A stretch of 26,314 bases of DNA from Discostella pseudostelligera (Eukaryota; Bacillariophyta; Thalassiosirophyceae; Thalassiosirales; Thalassiosiraceae), in assembly GCA_036940085.1 (NCBI GenBank), contig JALLBK010000463.1:1-26314 (forward strand). The letters are read 5' to 3'. Below the pieces are notes generated by a model. The model did not search any database and was not told the DNA's origin. It saw nothing but the letters and a program-made list of their open reading frames with translations. Positions 9,642 through 18,424 of the stretch are shown one piece after another; position 1 is the first letter of the stretch, and every line of letters begins with the position of its first letter. A program made the translations under genes and the position numbers.

Positions 9642-10370
9642 ATGAAAGAGCGACGCGCAACGATAACATCTTCACAACATATGAACACCATGAAACATCA
9701 ATCTACAATCATTGACAGTATCGTTATCGTCGTCATCTTCGGCATACTACTTCTATTTCCAGAGGTGGAGGAGGTGCACTCATTTCTCATTACTACTCCT
9801 ACTAGAACCATTCGAAAAAAGGTGGTCGTCGATGACTACTACTCCTCGTCACAACAACATCATCCATCGGCATTATTTCTGCATGTAGAATCGCTTCATC
9901 CACATCGCGACAGTCTATTGACACTGACGGATCCTATCGTCCTCCCTCCGGATGACGACGATGATGAAAAGAACGAAGCAAGCAGCAGCAATAACAATAT
10001 CAACATCATCAACAACAGTAACCACGTCGAAGGCATTAACAATCAAGATGAAGAGAAACACAAATCCTTCTTCGCCGACAAACGACATCGCATCGCTCCC
10101 ATCGCATTGTTGCTGTATGCATTTGGGAATTATCTCAGCACGCATACTCACCCTGTGGTTATTAGTGGAGATGCAATCAACGATGGAGGGAGTGTAGGAC
10201 TAGGAATGCTTCCGTCAGGGAGTGGTAGTAGTAGCTTTATCGATGTCGATCCGATGTTGTTGGGAGGAGCACTTATTGCAATTGGACTTCTTACGGTTAC
10301 GTGGACTATGGATGAGATAATACATGTTGTGCGACAATATATGAATGATAATAGGAAAGACGATGAATGA
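9642..10370 (+). CDS. Orphan membrane protein with N-terminal signal segment
   Basis: This is a single-exon frame of 242 aa that I do not recognise. Near the N-terminus is a strong hydrophobic segment (IDSIVIVVIFGILLLFP) followed by VHSF, which resembles the signal peptide plus Phe-containing cleavage motif of diatom plastid proteins (ASAFAP-like); this is only suggestive. Initiation could be at Met1, Met14 or Met17 (9642, 9681, 9690); the last gives the cleanest signal peptide. A middle region is Asp/Asn/Ser-rich (DDDDDEKNEASSSNNNINII). The C-terminal half holds two more hydrophobic segments, IAPIALLLYAFGNYL and PMLLGGALIAIGLLTVTW, then a short charged tail. The gene is convergent with the GCK gene, with 196 bp between stops. 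Confidence 0.6.
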   Translation: MKERRATITSSQHMNTMKHQSTIIDSIVIVVIFGILLLFPEVEEVHSFLITTPTRTIRKKVVVDDYYSSSQQHHPSALFLHVESLHPHRDSLLTLTDPIVLPPDDDDDEKNEASSSNNNINIINNSNHVEGINNQDEEKHKSFFADKRHRIAPIALLLYAFGNYLSTHTHPVVISGDAINDGGSVGLGMLPSGSGSSSFIDVDPMLLGGALIAIGLLTVTWTMDEIIHVVRQYMNDNRKDDE

Positions 10371-10566
10371 GCTGATCATGACATGATGATGATGATGATA
10401 AATAATGATTGGTGATGATGAGTATCCGGATAGGAATAGATAGGAATGATAATGATGACGGTTTGGTAAATACTGCGCGTAATGTATCATGCACTCCTAC
10501 CAGACATTTAATTTAAGTATGATGAGTGATATCACATTTGAATCAACGACAAACCATCTCACACGT

Positions 10567-12663
10567 CTATTTTGTCGAAATCCCCGGAAGCGGGATTTCT
10601 GGTGTATGATAGAGGACATCCTCTCTCAGTATGGTGCCGCCACTTCTACTCCCTTGGCCTTCACCATTCGTCGTCGTTGTTGTCTTACCGCGATAGATTG
10701 CATAGGCGACAATGCTCGTCGTCTCACCGGGTACAATATGAAATGTACACTCTCCGACAGCATTCGATGCATCCTCCTCCTCACCCTGATTGACGTTGTT
10801 ACTATCAACGTCCATGTCCTTTTTGGTAGAATTAAATGAATCAAATCCAAGTAGCCTTCCTCGTTGATCTTTGATGTAGGCTACCTCAATACGACCGCCA
10901 CCACCATCGTAATTGTTGGAGGATGTTTTCGAATAATTCGGATCCATCAATCGAAATTTGGCAGAGGCGTTTATGAGGTGTGGACCATCGTCATCGCCGG
11001 CAGGGGAGGCATTAGCGACGTTGCCATTCTCAGTAGCGTCATCATCGTCGTCGTCATCTGTTTCCGCATCAATGTGCTCTTTCCAACTTTCCAAATCGAT
11101 TTTCACACCATTGAATTTCACCATGTATCCGCCGTTACCACTCCTGATTTCATCATTATCGTCAATATCCTCCTTATTTTCGATCTGCTCCTCTTTGGAC
11201 TCTGTTCCTCCCGCCATAGCGTTGAAAAGTGCACGTCGTTCATCTGGAATAGAATATTCTAATGGGTCAATGTAATCCCCTTGATAGAATTCATTGGAAA
11301 TGAGGGAGTAGGTGTTGCGATGACGTTGAATACATCCGATCCATGGTATCATGTGACGGTCGCACCGTTCGGCGAGTGAGGTGGAGGTGGAGGATTTTTT
11401 CGTTTCATTGGTGGTGGAGTCCGTTGTCGTTTCATCGCCTTCCTCTCCATCGTCGTCACTATCGTCCTCCTCCTCCTCTTCCTCCTCCTCATCGTCGTCT
11501 TCCTCTTCCTCATCATCTTCCCCCGGTCGAATGCTCTTCTCCATAAACGCATCCCACCCTTCTTCAAGCGATGACAATGATGGCACTTCTCCTTTGTTAC
11601 CATCACTACTACTATCATCGTTGACGTGATTGCCACCATTTCCATCACCATTCCCCACCATCTCCTCCTCCTCCTCCGTCTTCAGCTTACCCTTGTTGGC
11701 ATCATCGTCCACCGTAGTCTCCTTCTTCTTCTCAGCACCATGATGCTCTTTCATGCATTTCTCAAATTTCAACCAATACTTTCGACATGGTCCACGACGA
11801 TTAATTAAACATATGGAGCATGTTGTTTCCTCGTCGTTGGATGGATCATCATCTTCTTCTTCTTCTTCTACATTATGATTGTCATCGTCGGCATCTGCTG
11901 GACCTCCTCCCGATGATGATGTGGACGATAACATTCCGCTGCTAATGTCACTACTACCACTCCTACCACCATCAACAACATCACCAACACTGGCATCCAT
12001 CCCATCCTGAAGCAGTATAGTATTGGGGGTGTCATTACTTTCATTATCATCGTCCTCGTCGGCAAGTCCGATACTAATGTTTTTGTTGCTTCTTTTACTG
12101 CTGACGCTGGGTGATTCGCAGGATGTCATGTTGCTGAAGAATAATCCACTGCCAATAAGTTTCACATCACTTCTGCCATTGCTTGTGTTGCTGCGGATGG
12201 TGTTGACATTAGTTGTAGTTGATGATGACATCTCAAGAGAGGCTGTAGTTACCATAAATAACGCGGTCGCCACTGTTAGCGAAGACGGGGAGGCTGCCAT
12301 TGATGATGATGACGACGATGACGATGAGGTAGATGTAGATGACCAATAGAAATGTCTACCCGTCACGGTACCATGGTGTTGATACGAAGCTGACGACAAC
12401 AACAGCGTAGATGATGGCGATGATATGGTAGATGACGAAGCTGCTGCTGAAATGCTGCTGCTTGTCCCACCCCATGTCAAGCGTCGAATGCGAGAATTAT
12501 TAGATAGTCCTCCCCCCACTATCAAATGTTTTTGTTGTTGTTGCTGTATTGTGGATGATGACGCTCGAGCGGCAGATGCAGCATGTTGCGCCACTCGACG
12601 ATGGATTACGTGTCCGTGGTGATGAGCTGAGGTCTTGGCCAGCAGAATGCGATAGCTTGACAT
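10567..12663 (-). CDS. GCK-domain (twin CX9C) protein with acidic insertions
   Basis: This is a single-exon frame of 698 aa. The cysteine pattern is C282-x2-C285-x7-C293-x9-C303, then C434-x9-C444 followed by QRHRNTYSLISNEFY. This matches the order of the GCK domain known mainly from plants (CxxC, a Gly-Cys pair, a Trp/Phe-containing CX9C, and a second CX9C before a Tyr-rich helix) and also the twin-CX9C fold of mitochondrial intermembrane-space proteins. The two CX9C halves are separated by 130 residues of Lys/Glu- and Asp/Glu/Ser-rich sequence. The first ~280 residues are Ser/Thr-rich; the start (MSSYRILLAKTSAHHHGHVI) is basic and could be a mitochondrial presequence. A further conserved-looking domain lies at about 590-698 (IEVAYIKDQRGRLLGF, CTFHIVPGETTSIVAYAIY, LYHTPEIPLPG). 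Function is unknown; redox-folded mitochondrial import is an inference. Confidence 0.72.
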   Translation of the reverse strand: MSSYRILLAKTSAHHHGHVIHRRVAQHAASAARASSSTIQQQQQKHLIVGGGLSNNSRIRRLTWGGTSSSISAAASSSTISSPSSTLLLSSASYQHHGTVTGRHFYWSSTSTSSSSSSSSSMAASPSSLTVATALFMVTTASLEMSSSTTTNVNTIRSNTSNGRSDVKLIGSGLFFSNMTSCESPSVSSKRSNKNISIGLADEDDDNESNDTPNTILLQDGMDASVGDVVDGGRSGSSDISSGMLSSTSSSGGGPADADDDNHNVEEEEEDDDPSNDEETTCSICLINRRGPCRKYWLKFEKCMKEHHGAEKKKETTVDDDANKGKLKTEEEEEMVGNGDGNGGNHVNDDSSSDGNKGEVPSLSSLEEGWDAFMEKSIRPGEDDEEEEDDDEEEEEEEEDDSDDDGEEGDETTTDSTTNETKKSSTSTSLAERCDRHMIPWIGCIQRHRNTYSLISNEFYQGDYIDPLEYSIPDERRALFNAMAGGTESKEEQIENKEDIDDNDEIRSGNGGYMVKFNGVKIDLESWKEHIDAETDDDDDDDATENGNVANASPAGDDDGPHLINASAKFRLMDPNYSKTSSNNYDGGGGRIEVAYIKDQRGRLLGFDSFNSTKKDMDVDSNNVNQGEEEDASNAVGECTFHIVPGETTSIVAYAIYRGKTTTTTNGEGQGSRSGGTILREDVLYHTPEIPLPGISTK

Positions 12664-13056
12664 GATTTTACGTCGTTGATAAGGTGGGTGCTGCCCTAAG
12701 AGTGTGTGCTATGGAGAAGGAGTTGTAGGCTGCGTCCATAATAATATTATGGAATGGTGCGGGCTTCCTGGCCACTGGCAAAGATCTCTGCGGTGGCGGG
12801 AGCAAGAAGTGCAAGGAAAATCAAAAACTTGTGATTGTGATTGTGAGTGTGCGGAGGTGTGTGGCCATGAAATTTTGGCGGGAAGATGAGGCGATAGTGT
12901 GGGCGATAATAAAAGGGGGCGAAAATGGCGGGAAGCATAGTTTGGCGATGAGGTGGCGAAAAAGCGGGAAGCATCAGCTTACTCCACTCCAACTCCAACT
13001 CACCTCATTCAATTCACCATCACCATCGTCACCAAATAATAATCCATGACATAACC
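12664..13056. other. Bidirectional promoter between GCK and potassium channel genes
   Basis: This is 393 bp between divergent starts. Besides the E2F-type octamers it has an alternating TGTGATTGTGATTGTGAGTGTG run at about 12831-12852 and a repeated CTCCAACTC stretch near 12980-13000. No coding sequence is supported. Confidence 0.55.
12877..12970. promoter_or_regulatory. Two GGCGGGAA (E2F-type) sites plus one near match
   Basis: GGCGGGAA is at 12877-12884 and 12927-12934, 50 bp apart, with AGCGGGAA at 12963-12970. The last two are followed by GCAT. They lie 87-180 bp upstream of the potassium channel start and 210-310 bp upstream of the GCK gene start. Confidence 0.5.
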
Positions 13057-15013
13057 ATGAAGATGAAGCGGAGGCCCACCGGCACCGCCGTTGGCAACGT
13101 AGTTGCGGGATTGTCGCTCTGCTGGCTAATATCTCCAGCATCGTCGCTGTCGTCGTCATATTCGAATTCCATCGGCATTGTCTTTCATCATGCTAGACCA
13201 CCCGACCATCGGCATCGTATCACCTTCGCCCATCGTCGACAGAGTAATAAAGGGCGCACACTTATAACACCTCCATCATTATCATGGCGCCAACCGCCAC
13301 ACAATCATCATCATTGTGCATTTTCGACGGTACACGAAGATGAGCGGGGGGCGACAGAATTCACAATCACAGAAGCAGACGAGGAGGTTGATAACATTAT
13401 TGATGGCAACAGTGACGCAGCATTCAATTCATACGATACCATGCTGCTAGATACAATGATTGACTCTGACGAAACAGTAGTTGGTGATGATGACAAGGCT
13501 GATAAATATGCGGACGATGAAAATATGGAGCAGCGAGAGTATGACAGTGAATCGCCGTCCAGATATCCATCAATTGCTTCTCATGCACCGTCCTCCCTGC
13601 CATCATCATCGTTTGAATCGGCGTCGTCAGAGATTAGCAACAATAGCGTCCGAGGGAATGGCGGCGATTTGATAATTAATAGCATTAGTGGTGATGATAT
13701 TAGTAGCAGCAGCAGAGAACGCCGCCCATCCAATCGTCGCATGCAAGTGTTTGCCTACCTCTCAAAACCGGGTGAGTATAGTATTGTTTCCACCACTTAA
13801 TGGTTCTTCAACCACAATTCAGCTCTCACTTCCGCACCTACCATACATCAAAACCCAATATCACCAACATGAACGTCTACCAAACAAAAAATCACAATGC
13901 AAACAAAACATAAATAAAATGCAAAAAACAAAAAGTCGTCGAAGTACGAATCATCGGCCTCGTTCTACTCTCCTGCTTCCTCCAAGCAATTACCACACTG
14001 GATTCCCTCCCTCCCTATCTATATGGTGCTATTGAACATGTCGATACAGTATGCGTAATTATATTTGCTACCGAATTCTTTGCACGATGGTGGAGTGCTG
14101 GACGGTTGCAATTGCGATACTTGGCAAGACCGTTGGTTTGTATTGATGCGGTGAGACTACTAGCATGGCCTACGCATTTTGTTTGCATCTTTCACTTCCA
14201 TTCCTCAACTTCTTTATTTCTTCTGGTCATAATATCTTTCCGCAAATCCAAACTTCTACTCAGATTGTTGTTATATTACCCCTTTTCTTAAATGGATTAC
14301 TGCCCCTCTGGGACTTTGGCGTTGTTACTGGATTCTTCCCCCCCGTGAACCTACCCTCATGGTTACTCGCCGCCTCCTCGGCAAATTCAGCCTTGCTCAA
14401 TTTGCGTCTACTCCGGATACTTAAATTTCAACGTGTATTAACCGATGAGACTACCTATATGAATTTTGAATTGGCATTGGGGATGAAGAAGAGTGATGTA
14501 CGACCGTATCAATTACAGTTGGCACGTGTGGTGATATCGATATTTACATTAGTCAGTGTTTCTACGGGATTAATTTATTCTGCAGAACATGAGGTGAATC
14601 CACAAATACCAGATTACTTCACAGCACTCTACTTTGGATTGACAACATTGACCACTGTCGGATTCGGGGATATAAGCCCCGTGACCGTCTCGGGACGGTT
14701 CGTGGTGGGGGCATCGATATTGGCGGGGGTGGCGATTATACCAGCCCAGGCTGCCAATCTAGCAGAGGCATATCTAGATTTTATGAAAGAACGAGCAGCA
14801 GCATCCTCATCATCGTCACCGGGAATGTCCAGGGCGAAGAGAAGCACTAGTACTGCTGCAAACGCCACTGGGAGAATAAAAGATGTAACAACCGCGAGTA
14901 GTACCACCGAAATAATGAGGAAGGAGGCAAATAATTATTGCAGTGCATGTGGCGCAGGATCACATCGAGACGATGCCAGATTTTGCTGGTCATGCGGAAA
15001 AACTCTCGAATAA
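13057..15013 (+). CDS. Kv-like six-helix potassium channel with C-terminal zinc ribbon, three exons
   Basis: Exons: 13057-13771, 13936-14150, 14264-15013, phases 1 and 0, giving 559 aa. The ATG has context ACCATGA. An N-terminal hydrophobic segment (VVAGLSLCWLISPASS) looks like a signal peptide or organelle-targeting signal; about 190 acidic and Ser-rich residues follow. The channel core begins at residue ~228: S1 (RIIGLVLLSCFLQA), S2 (IIFATEFFARWW, with the Glu usual in S2), S3 (CIDAIVVILPLFL, with its Asp, interrupted by intron 2), S4 with positive residues every third position (R358, R361, K364, R367), S5, the pore with selectivity filter TVGFGD at 441-446, and S6. This is the voltage-gated K+ channel plan; K+ selectivity follows from TVGFGD. 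The C-terminus is a CxxC...CxxC ribbon (C536, C539, C551, C554). Signal plus channel suggests an organelle membrane, but this is not established. Confidence 0.88.
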
Positions 15014-15295
15014 ATAATCTACTACTAGTACCTTAATTACTGTACACGCTGAACGCTCATCATCCGGCACAGATTTCTCTACACTATTTTTGCTGTTTGC
15101 TTTTGACGATTTGTTTTTTCATGTCAACATGTCGTCGGTGCATCTCACTAGAGATTGAGCTGATCGCTTTCGGGACCGGCAATGATTTCCGGGTCGGCAC
15201 ACAAACTCACCCCAACACTTCCTACTTTCTTTCATCTGTCAAGTTGTTGATGTCCAAAGAATTGTGCATGCGAGCAGTTCGTATTATTTGCATTC

Positions 15296-16378
15296 TCAAT
15301 CGTAAACGCTCTTGTATTCCGACACATCATATTCATGCCCCTTGGGATCATATTCCGAAACATCGTACGGCTGTACCTCATACCCTCGCTTTCCATTCCG
15401 CTGTGCATTTCCATAGGGGGTGACATCCTCATCTTCGACCTTCTCCTCGTCCTTCTTCAATTGTGCTCTCTTCCACGCCTCCACGTTATTGTTGCTTTCA
15501 TCACAATACATATGATGTATTCTTCCATCGACAGTCAGCCCTTCATCGTCTCCACCTTCTCGCGCCACTGCCGCTTTGACATTGGCCAATTGCACAGCCA
15601 ATTCATTCTGTTCCTGTAGTACTTGTCGGACTTTTCGTTGTGCACGTGCGACATCGGCAATTTCATATTCGGACGACATGGTACCCATGACATTGGCAGC
15701 GCGAAGATTGGTCCGTGGCGGTGGTGATGATGAGGTAGTTGGTAGTGGAATGGCTGGTAGTGTGATAGGAGTTGCAGTAGTGGGCAATACTTCCTCTGGC
15801 AAAACGACAATATTGTCAGCATCAGCATCAATATCCTTGCCATAGTCTGCCTTTGGGCTAGACCTGATACTGGTGAATGCAGTGCTTGTGGTTGTGAAAT
15901 TTCCATTCAAGTCTGTTCTGGTGGTAGACGATGTAGTAAATAATGCAGGTGCAGCAGCGGCAGCAGAAGCAGCGGTGACAGGATGAAATGGAGACGCGAT
16001 CGCCACCACCGCCACGTCATCATCGTTGGTAGTAATGCCGCTAGTAAAATCGTCAATGGGTACGGCTGTTGGAACGAACGCAGCAGCAGTAGTAGGAGCA
16101 ATCATAGTATTCCGCGGCATCATCGCCACAACCGTCGTCGGTGAAGTCGTTGTCAGCGGCGGTGGCGGCGCCGACGATGGCAATAATCGCTCGAATTCCT
16201 CCCTTTCACTTCTCGCCGAAAAGGGAGGCGGAGACAGTGCTGTAACTACACCTGGCGGATGAGGCTGTTGATGCCGATGAAGATCATTATTGTTAGGGTC
16301 AGCAGCTCTCGTCCTTCCGTTCGTTGCGGTTGCGGCCATGGTAGGAAGAATAATATTCTCTGGTCGACAAGGCGGCAT
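15296..16378 (-). CDS. Orphan low-complexity protein with YDVSEY repeats
   Basis: This single-exon frame gives 360 aa that I do not recognise. The N-terminal two thirds are Pro/Thr/Ala/Ser-rich and probably disordered. Around residues 245-280 there is a charged helical stretch (EIADVARAQRKVRQVLQEQN) likely to form a coiled coil. The last ~30 residues carry two copies of YDVSEY within a Tyr/Asp-rich tail that also has YEVQPYD and SVYD. The second Met (16339, context ACCATGG) has a better initiation context than the first, so the true protein may be 13 residues shorter. The gene is convergent with the potassium channel, with 282 bp between stops. Codon-length openness over 1 kb and the structured C-terminal third argue that it is real. 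Confidence 0.6.
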   Translation of the reverse strand: MPPCRPENIILPTMAATATNGRTRAADPNNNDLHRHQQPHPPGVVTALSPPPFSARSEREEFERLLPSSAPPPPLTTTSPTTVVAMMPRNTMIAPTTAAAFVPTAVPIDDFTSGITTNDDDVAVVAIASPFHPVTAASAAAAAPALFTTSSTTRTDLNGNFTTTSTAFTSIRSSPKADYGKDIDADADNIVVLPEEVLPTTATPITLPAIPLPTTSSSPPPRTNLRAANVMGTMSSEYEIADVARAQRKVRQVLQEQNELAVQLANVKAAVAREGGDDEGLTVDGRIHHMYCDESNNNVEAWKRAQLKKDEEKVEDEDVTPYGNAQRNGKRGYEVQPYDVSEYDPKGHEYDVSEYKSVYD

Positions 16379-16920
16379 TTGGATTTGGGGATCTCAACCC
16401 GAGCAATCCAACTGCCGCTTTTCGTACTCTTGATAGGAGTACTCTCTCTAGAACATCGTCGATCTCGCTCGCTTCGTCGCGTGTCGCGTTGATGTTTATT
16501 CAAATTCAGAAAAAAGAAATTATGTACAAACTCCGACGTATTAATCAAATTCAAATTCGAGAAACACCAGCCCATCACCATCAACCAAGACCATATCAGC
16601 TTAGTCCAACTTTAGGAACGGAATAGTACTCTTTTCACGTTTGACCACACGTAGACCAGGAACACTTCGTTCCCAACTCATTGCGCGAATTCGCGACATC
16701 ACAACCATGGCAGCTGCCAGCCTCCTACGACCTCACTGACAATATTACAGCCAGTAAAAGGGTATATATATCATCTATAATATATCCGTGATATGCCCAG
16801 CAAGTTTGGTGGTCTAATTCAAAAGGATGGCCGAGCTATGGCTGGTCAAAGGTGCGAGTGCGACTTGACCCTTTCTATCCATCATATCTAGTATGATAGT
16901 AATTCTAAATTAAATAACAT
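16379..16920. other. Intergenic region, upstream of the YDVSEY gene
   Basis: This 542-bp region has no supported gene. TTCAAATTC recurs at about 16499 and 16549-16558. An AT-rich patch at 16761-16794 contains the pair ATATCA/TGATAT. A tRNA-like box A word at about 16828 was examined and rejected. The E2F-type octamer is absent. Confidence 0.45.
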
Positions 16921-17730
16921 TTAAACTGCCCCCGATGTCCCGTCACTCACACCATTGTCACTCAAATTCAGCGCACTTTCTGCAATTTCTCTCTGCGACT
17001 TCACCTCAGCCCATTCTTCTTTTGTCATTGTCTGTATTGCTGTCATGAAATTTGACTTCCTTTTTTGCTGAAAAGTTTGTTGCGATGTGGAAAATCATAC
17101 CACGCCAAAACAGCATCAACATCAGACACACTCCAACCATTGCCTTCGACGCCCTTTGTTGACAAAACCAATTTCCCCTTTTCCTCTGCTGCCATCTTCC
17201 GAAGTCGACGAGTCTTTTCACTGGCGAGCCTCTTTTTTTCCTTCTCCCTTGTTGACATCTCTGATGCAATGAAAATGTCATCTGATGTGAGATGCCCACC
17301 ACCTGTAGCAGTAAATAACTTACCGTGAGTGTTCGACTTCATCAACAACTGGAGTCGTTCTGCCGAATGTTCTTCTGTGATTTGCTCGGTGGTGGGGATT
17401 GCAAGTATTTCCCGCCTCATCACATTTCCATTGTATCCACCAGTGCTTAATGCATTCGTAGATACATCGTTCGCAGTCTGAATATTCAACAACATTTGTT
17501 GTTGATTTTTGAGAGAGGATTGAGGAAGTGGGGAGGGCGTGTTTCAAACCATGCTTGGTTTTATGAGGGAGACTCCGTGTCACCTTTCTCTGGAGAGACT
17601 TCATGCTCGCCTCCGACACTGAAAATTCGGCTGCAAGCATTGCCTCGCGCACTGTCAGCATCGGGGCCCGAATCAGGATGCTTGCAGCGACTGCCACCTT
17701 AGGCTGATCCACGATTGTGACTCTTGACAT
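16921..17730 (-). pseudogene. Frameshifted remnant of a probable repeat-family or transposon-associated gene
   Basis: Three minus-strand frames seem to make one broken gene. The first (17730 to about 17540) encodes MSRVTIVDQPKVAVAASILI through RSLPHKTKHGLKHAL, with a helix-turn-helix-like segment (LTVREAMLAAEFSVSEAS). Near the run CTCAAAAATCAACAACAA (about 17510-17530) the sensible reading moves one base forward and continues as NQQQMLLNIQ to WSVSDVDAVLAWYDFPHRNK, with a Lys/Arg/Glu-rich coiled stretch between. At an A6 run (minus strand, 17062-17067) the frame changes again to TKEEWAEVKSQREIAES, ending at TAA (16921-16923). The HTH start, basic coil and WSVSDVDAVLAWY-type tail resemble multicopy pogo-like or similar element proteins of diatoms; this is recollection of a family style, not a database match. 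No terminal repeats or catalytic DDE core were found. Two sequencing errors are an alternative explanation. Confidence 0.45.
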
Positions 17731-17883
17731 ATTAGAGGAGAGTTTGTCAGTGGGCAGAGACAGAAGGCAATAGGTGGTTATGAGTGATATTGACGAGGGT
17801 CAATCCCAGCATCACAGTTGATGGTGCGGATTTTTCACGTCGTGTTGGCTACAAAGCAGGATTTGACCAACGACCAATGGACT

Positions 17884-17901
17884 TAGCATAGGACTATGCT
17901 A
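17884..17901. repeat. Short perfect inverted repeat (hairpin)
   Basis: TAGCATA (17884-17890) and TATGCTA (17895-17901) are exact reverse complements around a GGAC loop. Confidence 0.6.
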
Positions 17902-17996
17902 TATAGAAATGTTCGTCTTAACAAGCGTTCTCGATTTGTTAGGTTTTCAGGAGCCTCAAACAGGGTTCTAGTGACTTATGGACTATTTAGCACTTA

Positions 17997-18020
17997 AGGG
18001 GTTTCCGCTAAAATACCCCT
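17997..18020. repeat. Inverted repeat with 12-nt loop
   Basis: AGGGGT (17997-18002) pairs with ACCCCT (18015-18020). The same C4 run can alternatively pair with GGGG near 18029, so two hairpins compete. Confidence 0.45.
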
Positions 18021-18424
18021 GACCCTTTGGGGCTGTCTCACAACTCACCTTAAACTCGTACTGTCCCGTATGCGCATGGGCAGGTTGCGCGATCGGGTAC
18101 TAACAACTGTCTCTTCAATCAAAGGCAGTAGGAGTATCTATCTACCATACGATTTTATTTGAACCACTAAGTAACGGAACAGTGAGATCTCAGAAGCAAA
18201 TTCATAGAATTCTATCTCTGGGATGATGATGACAATGTTCGCGGTCATGGTGGCTTCAGAGAAACATCGCTATGTAGGTGGAAAATTATTACTGTCCATT
18301 ACTCGGACAGGGAACAGCACAACCAACACCGGCAATACTTCTCTTCGCAAATCTGTATCAATTGGATTGGCACATGTACAAATACATCCAACCAATGAGA
18401 CCATCTCAAAACCTTCCTCGATGA

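Larger units (their letters stand above)
17731..18424. other. Intergenic region with small hairpins
   Basis: This 694-bp region lies between the 5' end of the remnant and the 3' end of VPS8. It contains perfect short inverted repeats (17884-17901, 17997-18020) and a spaced pair TTGTTAG (17936-17942) / CTAACAA (18100-18106). The part from about 18220 to 18424 is open on both strands but has no recognisable protein; it is probably VPS8 3' flank. Confidence 0.4.

Noticed and set aside
11381..11629. Poly-Ser frame on the plus strand.
   Set aside because: It is the antisense shadow of the Asp/Glu-rich repeat of the GCK gene.
16823..16880. A tRNA-like start (GGATGGCCGAGC) followed by GGTGCGAGTGC, resembling Leu/Ser tRNA box A and a weak box B.
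   Set aside because: The box B has two mismatches, the boxes are too close together, and no 7-bp acceptor stem or anticodon arm can be drawn.
17298..17318. On the minus strand, GTAAGT...TTTACTGCTACAG looks like a complete 21-nt intron inside the remnant gene.
   Set aside because: It is far shorter than any other intron in the window (79 bp or more), is a multiple of three without stops, and can simply be coding.
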